This document shows, piece by piece, positions 14,030 through 20,260 of a stretch of DNA of 26,507 nt (positions are counted from its first letter, which is position 1; the number at the start of each line of letters is the position of its first letter). The stretch covers positions 1-26,507 of the forward strand of contig JACMPN010000084.1 of the NCBI GenBank assembly GCA_014377495.1, written 5' to 3'. Under the pieces are notes generated by a model. The model ran no database searches. It had not been told where the DNA came from and saw nothing but the letters and a program-made list of their open reading frames with translations. Source of the stretch: Candidatus Sericytochromatia bacterium. GTDB lineage: Bacteria; Cyanobacteriota; Sericytochromatia; JACMPN01. The translations under genes and the position numbers were made by a program.

Positions 14030-14302
14030 CTATTTCGCCGGTGGGATGGGTGGCTCCAGGTCGGACATGGTGGGCAGTTTTCCGGTTTTGAAGGCGAATT
14101 TGCGCAGCTGCGCCTTTTGGTCGGCCGTCAGGTTGGGATTGCCGGCCATGAACTGCGACAGCAGGTCTTCCATGCCCTGGTTGTGGGCGGACTCGTGCTG
14201 CTCCATGCTGGTGCGCGCCGAGTCGAGTGCCGAGTCGACTGACTTGAGGGCCTGCTCGCCCGTCTCTTTCGCTGCCTGCCAGATACTACCCCAAAGGCCC
14301 AT
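14030..14302 (-). CDS. Small helical protein of unknown function
   Basis: Not recognised. The start MGLWGSIWQ at 14302 is chosen because AAAGGAAG (complement, ~14309-14316) sits 7 nt before it; a longer frame to 14374 lacks a ribosome site. The 90 residues are polar and helix-prone (about 5-45: AKETGEQALKSVDSALDSARTSME), with amphipathic spacing suggesting a coiled coil. A second helix with NLTADQKAQLRKFA follows, then a Pro-rich end (PPIPPAK). There is no signal peptide, membrane segment or Cys. It converges on the DciA-like gene (27-nt gap) and diverges from the phosphatase gene, so it is its own unit. It looks like a small cytoplasmic or phage-type scaffold protein, but nothing supports a function. 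Confidence 0.6.
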   Translation of the reverse strand: MGLWGSIWQAAKETGEQALKSVDSALDSARTSMEQHESAHNQGMEDLLSQFMAGNPNLTADQKAQLRKFAFKTGKLPTMSDLEPPIPPAK

Positions 14303-14458
14303 CGTCAGCTTCCTTTCGCTAGGTGGAGCAATAATCTTGTACCCATGTCGAGGCGGTTTTAGCCCGGTTCGCAAGGCTTCACGACAGCTTGATCAGCCCT
14401 TAAGCAAGACTTCGTCTCGCTGGGGGGATAACACCGGTCAATACTGGTTGGACGGGGG

Positions 14459-15055
14459 ATGACACGCATGATGGCTTGGCGTTTGGGTTTGGGTCTGGGA
14501 CTGGCATTGACGGTTCTCGGGTGTGGTCACAGTTTACCGTTGCCGGCCCTGACCTCTGCCGCCCAGACGGGGATTTTCGCCAAGGCTCCCCAAGCCCCGG
14601 CGATGGACGTGCAGAATTTCAACAAGGTGCACGAGTGGCTGTATCGGGGCGGTTATCCCGACGAGAACGCCCTGAAGGTGGCCGTGCAGTTGGGCATCAA
14701 GACAGTGATCAGCCTGCAGGGCAAAGCGCCGTTCGAAGCGGTCATGGTCGCCCAGGAAAAAGCCAATGCCGCCAAATTGGGCATCACCTGGATCAACGTC
14801 CCGCTGCCCTTCAAGGTCGAGCCGCCCAAAGCGATGATCGATCAGGTCCTGAACACCCTCGCCAACAAGCAGAGCCAGCCCTGCTACCTCCACTGCTACC
14901 ACGGTCGCGACCGTACCGGCACGCTGGCCGCCGTCTACCGGATCAAATACGACGGTCTGACCAACGACCAGGCCTTTACGGAAATGAAGGGGTTCGGCTT
15001 CGATCCCCAGAAGTACCCGGAATTCGCCAGCTACGTGCAGCATTACCGCCCGTAG
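14459..15055 (+). CDS. Lipoprotein tyrosine/dual-specificity phosphatase
   Basis: Residues 1-22 form a lipoprotein signal: a hydrophobic Leu/Gly-rich core and the lipobox VLGC with lipidated Cys22. The mature part has a Cys-based phosphatase core. HCYHGRDRTGT at 145-155 is the C-x5-R P-loop (C146, R152), and an upstream LYRGGYP...VAVQLGIKTVISL pattern is typical of tyrosine or dual-specificity phosphatases that start with a 'Y R S/G' strand. It should act outside the inner membrane (periplasm or cell surface). The substrate is unknown and could be phosphoprotein, phosphoinositide or polyphosphate. ATG 14459 is very close to GGGGG (14453-14457); ATG 14468 has better spacing, so the true start may be three codons later. 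It is monocistronic by appearance. Confidence 0.82.
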   Translation: MTRMMAWRLGLGLGLALTVLGCGHSLPLPALTSAAQTGIFAKAPQAPAMDVQNFNKVHEWLYRGGYPDENALKVAVQLGIKTVISLQGKAPFEAVMVAQEKANAAKLGITWINVPLPFKVEPPKAMIDQVLNTLANKQSQPCYLHCYHGRDRTGTLAAVYRIKYDGLTNDQAFTEMKGFGFDPQKYPEFASYVQHYRP

Positions 15056-15382
15056 GATCCCATCTGCCAAAAGGCCAATTCACGCCGACCGCCGTCATGA
15101 TGAACGATCATGTCCACCGGCGAGTGACCGGAACCAGTTCATGCACGGCCTTTGCCGAAGCAAGGCAACAGGGTCCCGTCGGCCCCGATCTGTCACTGGC
15201 CAACGGTTAACGTTGAGCCGCACGGACGTTTAATATGGCTAACCCCCATTTTGGCCAGCCATAATGTCCGAGCGTAACCAATTTTGGTTCTTTTATATTC
15301 ATTATTGATCACATAGCATAAACGAGAGAGCCCTTAGCGGCCCTCGACCCCCGTTTGCGACGAATCGGAAGGGTGGCGTGCT
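15056..15382. other. 327-bp gene-free region with AT-rich promoter zone
   Basis: The left part holds a CATGAT-gaacg-ATCATG dyad (15096-15112) and a GCCTT(T)GC-cgaa-GCAAGGC hairpin (15148-15166), a possible transcript end for the phosphatase gene. From about 15207 the DNA turns AT-rich, unlike its surroundings. TTAACG (15207-15212), 18 bp, TAATAT (15231-15236) is a fair promoter. The dyad AACCAA-tt-TTGGTT (15276-15289) is an operator-like site. The 15310-15382 leader shows no recognised riboswitch. No tRNA or credible small gene was seen. Confidence 0.5.
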
Positions 15383-16120
15383 ATGCGCCCATGGCTTGTA
15401 CTGTTCTGGTGCGCCCCGCTGGTGTGCGCCTGCCCTTTGGAGCCGTTGACGGGGACCGGCTTCGGCGTGTCATCCCAGATCAAGGCGGCCAGCGTCGGCG
15501 CTGCCACCATGGCCGTCAGTGTGCCAGGACTCAAGGCCAAGGATGCCGCCGGACTGACCGCCCTGATCAACGGGGTGCCCGTCCCGATCGTCTCGACGGC
15601 CGATGGCGAGGTGACGTTGCGGCTGCCTCCCGGTCAGCGGGCCGATACGGCTCGGTTCGAGCTGTGGCGCAGTGGTGAGCGGATCGTCAACCGGGACATC
15701 GCCGCCCAGATCGCCCAAGGCGTCGGTCTCTCTCCCCACGATGCCGTCCGCACGGGCGATACCCCGGCCGGCAGCACCCTTGCAGGTAATACGACCGTGA
15801 ACACCTTTTCCAGCAGCTTGCCGGGCGGGATCAACATCACGATCAACGTCCCGGCGGGCAGCACCACATCCGGCGGTACCGGCAGCGGCGTGACGGTCAC
15901 CGGGGCGACGCCCACCCCCACGGCTACCGCCACGGCCACTGCCACGGCGACGGCGACGCCCACGGGTGGGGGCACGGCCACCCCGGTCGCCACCCCGACT
16001 CCCAATCCGACCCCCACCCCGGTGCCCACGCCGACTCCATCCCCAACGATGGTACCCGTGGTCGACCAGACGCCGGTTCCGCCAGGAACCGGGGAGGTAA
16101 CAGGCAATGTCGCGTTTTGA
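15383..16120 (+). CDS. Predicted exported protein with Thr/Pro-rich C-terminus
   Basis: Not recognised as a family. The N-terminus (MRPWLVLFWCAPLVCAC) is a short signal; Cys17 after VCA could be lipidated, though the lipobox is imperfect. Residues ~20-110 look like a small beta domain (VPGLKAKDAAGLTALINGVPVPIVSTADGEVTLRLPPG), similar in style to IPT/TIG-type Ig folds where a 'meaning' strand follows G-x-P. Residues ~130-175 are Ser/Thr/Gly-rich. Residues ~176-235 form a low-complexity stalk of TAT and PTP repeats (DNA about 15909-16044), typical of a surface spacer that may be glycosylated. A GGAAGGG ribosome site precedes the ATG. Its end overlaps the next gene by 14 bp, so the two proteins are probably made together. 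Confidence 0.7.
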   Translation: MRPWLVLFWCAPLVCACPLEPLTGTGFGVSSQIKAASVGAATMAVSVPGLKAKDAAGLTALINGVPVPIVSTADGEVTLRLPPGQRADTARFELWRSGERIVNRDIAAQIAQGVGLSPHDAVRTGDTPAGSTLAGNTTVNTFSSSLPGGINITINVPAGSTTSGGTGSGVTVTGATPTPTATATATATATATPTGGGTATPVATPTPNPTPTPVPTPTPSPTMVPVVDQTPVPPGTGEVTGNVAF

Positions 16121-18668
16121 CCGGATCACCCTCTATGGGGTGCTGCTGTTCGGGTTGATCATCGGATTCGGCTGTCAGGGTCTGTTGACCCCGATCAAGG
16201 CCGGTGGCGGGGTAATCCCCGCCGGGCACATGCGGGCGACCATCCAGGTCCAGATGCCCACAGCCAAGCAGGAGACGGGGTTTGCCACCAAGGCCACCAA
16301 CGACCTGCGCAACGTCACGTTGCCTGCCAAAATGCGGTTGAAGGTGACGGGCCTGGACATCGACACGCCGATCGAGCCGAGCGGCGTTTATCAGAATCCC
16401 ATCCCGCTGGCGACGTCGACGGCCACCGTCTCAATGATCGTGCCGTTGGGGCGCAACCTGATCATCACCGCCGAAGGGCTGACGGCAACCGGGGCGACGA
16501 TCGGCAGTGCCGTCGTCAAGGGTGTCTTCACCGCGCTGGTCGATCAGGGGTCCGTGACGGCTTCGGCGAATCGCCTGACGACTCCCGTGGCCGAGGCCTT
16601 CGAGTGGATTCTAGCCAAACAGCAACTGGGTCCGGACCAGCAGAAACGCTGCCGCAACCTGATGCTCAGCTACGATTCCGGCCCTCTCCAGCAGTTCGTC
16701 CAAACCCTCCTCCTGGGCGGGACCGGCAACCAGACGACCGATCTCCAGCGCCTGGCCGAAGGACGGCTGGTCAAGCATCCCGGCCTGGTGAACAGCGAAG
16801 CCATGGCCACCTATGTCTGGGAACGGGCAGCCGTGCCACCGAATGCCACATTTCTGACGGATGCCCAAGGTCGCGGCGCGTTTTTGACCCCCGGCAAGGT
16901 CACCGGCGTCGTCACCGGCGTACGGCCCGGCATCCCGGTGACGATCCTCAGCGATGACCCAGTCAGCAAGGCGGTGACGATCGAGGGGTCGCAGGCGTTC
17001 ACCCTGACGAGTGTCCGGCCGGGCAACTGGCGGGTACACGCCGTGGCCAGCGGCTATCGGGCCATGGTGACCCATTACAACGGCACGACCACGGCGCCGG
17101 CCTTTTACGCCGCAGCCACGGTGGCGGCCAATGGCGAGCGGATCAATCAGGATTTCACCTTTGAGCCCCTGCCGGCGGTCGTGACGACCGTGTTGCCCGG
17201 TCGCGGGGCGATCAGCCCCAGTTTGACCAATCCGGCGTTTGTGACCCTGAACGGCCAGGACTTCGGCGACGCCCAGGACGGGGCGGCTGTCATCTTTCAA
17301 AACGAGACCGGTGGTGCCTCGATTGCCGCCAATCAGGTGGATTCCTGGGTCAATGGCCGCATCCGGGTGGCCGTTCCCGCCTTGGCCCGGGGCAACTACC
17401 GGGTGCGGATCGACCGGCCGACGATCAACGCCGGAGAATTCGTCCAGGGTACCGGCCCGGCCCGGTATGCCGCCGGCAACTGGGGCCTCGCCTATGCCCC
17501 GGTCGCCGTGACCAGTGCGGTCTTTGATCCCTTTACTGCCCAGCACCTGCGGGTCGGCATTGCCCGCAACGACGACCTGCACGTATACGGCAACATGCTC
17601 ATCGGCTGGGATCACGGCCTGCGTGGTTACCTGCCGACCCAGATGAACCTGAGCACCGGTGGGGTGGCGCCCGTGACGGCCTTTGCCGATGTGAGCACGG
17701 CGGCCCAATTGGGTGCCACCTGGGCGGCCCATCCCGATGGTCGGTGTCTTTACATTTGGTCGACCGGCGATGCGTTGCAGGCCCGGGGGTTCGGGATCAG
17801 TGGCACGCCGTTGGGTGCGGCCTACACGCTGGTGCCGTCGAGCGAATCGAATATCAACGGCCTGGCGACGGAGTCGGCGGCCTTCGACGATGCCGGCATC
17901 CTCCACCTGGCCTATCTGTCCAAGGCGCCCGACGTCCAGCGCCCGGTGTATCGTCGCTTCCGGATCAACGGCCTGGCGGTGGCCACCCCTCTGGGGCCCG
18001 CCCAGCGGATCGACGAGTCCACGTCCGGGGCGGGGACACAGGACGCACCACGCCTCAGGCTCGGTCATGGTGGTCATGTGGCCGTCCTCTGGGTGGACCG
18101 CCGGACCGGTGTGGCCAACCACTATTTCCGTGTCGTCAAGCCGGATGGCACCTTCGGCACGCCCGAAGTCATGCGGTCGGCTCCCGTCACCGATGCGGCC
18201 GTGAACAGTCAGGGCGAGGTGGCCCTGTGTTCCTATAACGATGTCGAACAAAAACTGGCCCGCTATGGGACCACCGGCACGCTGATCGGTGAACAGGCGG
18301 CAGGTCGATGGCAGTCGGGATATCACCTCGTCGGTCACGACGGCATCAGTCGCCTGGTCTTCGATCGGGATGATCACCTGGTTGCGCTCAACTCGACCAA
18401 CTGGACACAACTGGCCAGTGGCGAAGTGCTGACGGTCCGGGACCTGTACGTGACCGGTTACGTGCCCGCGACAACCGGCTACGTCAGCGATTCCTGGCGT
18501 GGTGCGATCAACGTGCGCAACACCGCCATCGGCAATGTCTCCGTCTGGACGCCGGTCGTGTCCCCCCTGGCCATTGGTCCGGATGGCACACTCTCCCTGA
18601 TGTTCGGGCAAACGGGCCGCTATGGGGTCGGAGGCACCGTCTCCCTGGTCCAAATGGGCTGGTTCTAG
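16107..18668 (+). CDS. Large predicted lipoprotein with regulatory-like, IPT/TIG and propeller-like regions
   Basis: The 853-residue exported protein begins with one hydrophobic helix ending LIIGFGCQG; Cys23 is the likely lipid site, but the -3 residue is unusual. Residues ~30-150 resemble a beta-sandwich, and ~165-260 are helical (EWILAKQQLGPDQQKRC). Residues ~262-322 look like a carboxypeptidase-regulatory-type domain (GVVTGVRPGIPVTILSDD ... SVRPGNWRVHAVASGY). Residues ~358-436 look like an IPT/TIG domain (VLPGRGAISP ... VTLNGQDFGD ... GRIRVAVPALARGNYRVRI). Residues ~460-853 contain repeated strand blocks with DDAGILHLAYLS-, GGHVAVLWVD- and SQGEVALCSY-like lines, the pattern of a sialidase-type beta-propeller, with no catalytic residues recognised. 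GGAGGT (16093-16098) is 8 nt before the ATG. Likely a surface adhesion or binding protein; the ligand is unknown. Confidence 0.7.
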   Translation: MSRFDRITLYGVLLFGLIIGFGCQGLLTPIKAGGGVIPAGHMRATIQVQMPTAKQETGFATKATNDLRNVTLPAKMRLKVTGLDIDTPIEPSGVYQNPIPLATSTATVSMIVPLGRNLIITAEGLTATGATIGSAVVKGVFTALVDQGSVTASANRLTTPVAEAFEWILAKQQLGPDQQKRCRNLMLSYDSGPLQQFVQTLLLGGTGNQTTDLQRLAEGRLVKHPGLVNSEAMATYVWERAAVPPNATFLTDAQGRGAFLTPGKVTGVVTGVRPGIPVTILSDDPVSKAVTIEGSQAFTLTSVRPGNWRVHAVASGYRAMVTHYNGTTTAPAFYAAATVAANGERINQDFTFEPLPAVVTTVLPGRGAISPSLTNPAFVTLNGQDFGDAQDGAAVIFQNETGGASIAANQVDSWVNGRIRVAVPALARGNYRVRIDRPTINAGEFVQGTGPARYAAGNWGLAYAPVAVTSAVFDPFTAQHLRVGIARNDDLHVYGNMLIGWDHGLRGYLPTQMNLSTGGVAPVTAFADVSTAAQLGATWAAHPDGRCLYIWSTGDALQARGFGISGTPLGAAYTLVPSSESNINGLATESAAFDDAGILHLAYLSKAPDVQRPVYRRFRINGLAVATPLGPAQRIDESTSGAGTQDAPRLRLGHGGHVAVLWVDRRTGVANHYFRVVKPDGTFGTPEVMRSAPVTDAAVNSQGEVALCSYNDVEQKLARYGTTGTLIGEQAAGRWQSGYHLVGHDGISRLVFDRDDHLVALNSTNWTQLASGEVLTVRDLYVTGYVPATTGYVSDSWRGAINVRNTAIGNVSVWTPVVSPLAIGPDGTLSLMFGQTGRYGVGGTVSLVQMGWF

Positions 18669-18673
18669 GGTTG

Positions 18674-18722
18674 CGGGCGACAGAGCGCCGGGCAAGGAAA
18701 GGAGGTTCGTGCTGGTCGCCCG
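18674..18722. other. CGGGCGAC inverted repeat after the lipoprotein gene
   Basis: CGGGCGAC (18674-18681) and GTCGCCCG (18715-18722) are exact reverse complements, 33 nt apart, starting 5 nt after the stop. The loop is purine-rich (AAGGAAAGGAGG). It could end the upstream transcript, but there is no adjacent T-run. Confidence 0.35.
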
Positions 18723-18745
18723 ACATCACGTAACTGATTAATAAA

Positions 18746-18774
18746 TTGATGATGGCGTGATCTTTTTGTAATAT
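18746..18774 (+). promoter_or_regulatory. Strong sigma-70 promoter of the SLH-LysM gene pair
   Basis: TTGATG (18746-18751), exactly 17 bp, TAATAT (18769-18774), in an AT-rich patch within GC-rich DNA. This is the best housekeeping-type promoter in the window. Predicted start is near 18781, with a leader of about 78 nt to the ATG at 18859. Confidence 0.7.
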
Positions 18775-18858
18775 CATCCAGCGGCACAACCGACTGCTTG
18801 GCTGCAGGCGGTACCCCCGGCTTCGCATTCTCGGTGTTATTTCGGTCATGGGGGTTGG

Positions 18859-20247
18859 ATGAGGGCGGTTGCAGCTTACTGGCCGGGGACCCTCTTGGCC
18901 CTGGTCCTCTGGGGGATCGGCCAAGGGGCCCGTGCCTCCTGGCCGGACGTCCTGATGGGCCACTGGGCCCAGCCGGGCATCGATTCCATGGCGGCGAGAG
19001 GTCTGCTGGCTGGCTATCCGGACGGGCGTTTCGTGGGCACCGGGCGGGTGACGCGATACGAGTTGGCCGCATTGCTCGCCAGGACCTGGCCAATGCGGGC
19101 GAGGGGTGTTCCGGAGGCGGCTGGGACGGCAGGCTGGATTTGGCAGGACGTGCCGGCCCGTCACTGGGCGCGGGCGAGTCTCGTCTGGCTGGTCGACGGT
19201 TTGGGCGCGCTCAGGGCTTGGCCCGGCCTGGAGACGGGGTATTTCAGCGGTGCCAAGCCGGCGGACCGGTATGAGTTGGCGGTTGCCGTAGCGGCCATGC
19301 TGCCGATGGGACCGGCCACCGAGGCTGGTCCTGAGCCGGGCCCGGCTTGGGCTCGATCGGCCGTGCAGCGGGTGCAGGCCAGTGGCGTGCTCGTCGGGTT
19401 TCCGGATGGCCGGTTCCATGGCGAGCGTCTGGTCACCCGTTACGAAGCGGCGCTCGCCTTTCATAAGGCTTTGCTGCTGCCTGTCGTGCCCCAGCCGGAG
19501 ATGGCGCCGGCCGCCCTGATGCCCATCGCCCCCCTGCCGACGGGGCCGCCGGTGGTGGTGGTGGATCCCGGACCGGTGCCGCTCGTCCCCGAAGCCACGC
19601 CCCGACCCTTCAATCTGCCGCGGGTCTCCTTGAGCTTTTTGCCGGAATACATCAGCGAACTGGCCGACACGGCCCGGGGCGAGGCGACCGGCTGGTCCAT
19701 GGCGAGCAGCGCCGTCCAGGCGGACTGGGCCGATGGCCCCCTGACTCTGCAGGGGCTTTGGCGGATCGCCCAGTATGGCGTGCGGGTGCCGGCCGGACCG
19801 TTACAGGCGCGACAGGAGTATCAGTTCAGCGGTGCGGCCGGCTACCGCTGGCGCTGGGGGAGTGCCGATCGACAGAGCGAAGTCGGCGTCTTCGGCCTGG
19901 GGACCTATTTCGGGCGGCGGGCCAGCGGTGTGACGACCGACGATCTGATCGGCATGGACCTGCAGGCCTTCGGGTTGGGGATCGGGGCCCAATTGCGCTG
20001 GCCGGTGGCCCATCGCCTCGTGGCGGTGGCCCGGACGGAGTTTTTGCCGTTGCTGGGGGCGCAGTTCGGGTCCAGTGGCGGGGTGAGCGGCCAACTGGGA
20101 CTCGTCCAGTCGATGATCGGCTTGGACTGGTACCTGGACCGGCTGAGCCTGGGTTTGGGGTATCGGCTGCGTTACCTCTATGACGGTCAGCAGCATTACA
20201 GCCAATGGGCAAACGGGTTGCAACTCAAGGCCGGCTTGGCATTCTGA
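18859..20247 (+). CDS. SLH-domain outer-membrane beta-barrel protein
   Basis: Signal peptide 1-26 (core LLALVLWGI, cleavage after ARA). Three SLH repeats follow at about 28-77, 93-146 and 158-206, each with the H/W..I..M..RGLL.GYPDGRF and TRYE-type pattern (VTRYELA, ADRYELA, VTRYEAA). SLH repeats bind wall-linked polymers. A Pro/Val-rich linker (about 210-252) leads to a ~208-residue C-terminal domain of alternating amphipathic strands ending in Phe (LQLKAGLAF), the hallmark of a BAM-inserted barrel. This domain is paralogous to the C-terminus of the next gene (PEYI..LA, GWSM, DLQAFGLG, MIGLDW, YRLRYLYDG). The likely role is linking outer membrane to cell wall, as for OmpM/SLH porins, though the barrel looks too small for a 16-strand porin. 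GGGGGTTGG precedes the ATG. Confidence 0.8.
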   Translation: MRAVAAYWPGTLLALVLWGIGQGARASWPDVLMGHWAQPGIDSMAARGLLAGYPDGRFVGTGRVTRYELAALLARTWPMRARGVPEAAGTAGWIWQDVPARHWARASLVWLVDGLGALRAWPGLETGYFSGAKPADRYELAVAVAAMLPMGPATEAGPEPGPAWARSAVQRVQASGVLVGFPDGRFHGERLVTRYEAALAFHKALLLPVVPQPEMAPAALMPIAPLPTGPPVVVVDPGPVPLVPEATPRPFNLPRVSLSFLPEYISELADTARGEATGWSMASSAVQADWADGPLTLQGLWRIAQYGVRVPAGPLQARQEYQFSGAAGYRWRWGSADRQSEVGVFGLGTYFGRRASGVTTDDLIGMDLQAFGLGIGAQLRWPVAHRLVAVARTEFLPLLGAQFGSSGGVSGQLGLVQSMIGLDWYLDRLSLGLGYRLRYLYDGQQHYSQWANGLQLKAGLAF

Positions 20248-20260
20248 CGGAGAGGCTGTC

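Noticed and set aside
14303..14374. N-terminal extension of the small helical protein to 14374
   Set aside because: There is no ribosome site at 14374, while AAAGGAAG sits 7 nt before the Met at 14302.
15099..15212. A 37-codon frame (MMNDHVHRR...) after the phosphatase gene
   Set aside because: No ribosome site, no family, and it spans a hairpin and the edge of the promoter zone.
16611..18695. A 694-codon minus-strand frame opposite the large lipoprotein gene
   Set aside because: His/Gly/Arg-rich shadow of the plus-strand gene, without a ribosome site or recognisable domain. The plus frame has a signal sequence and domain-like patterns.
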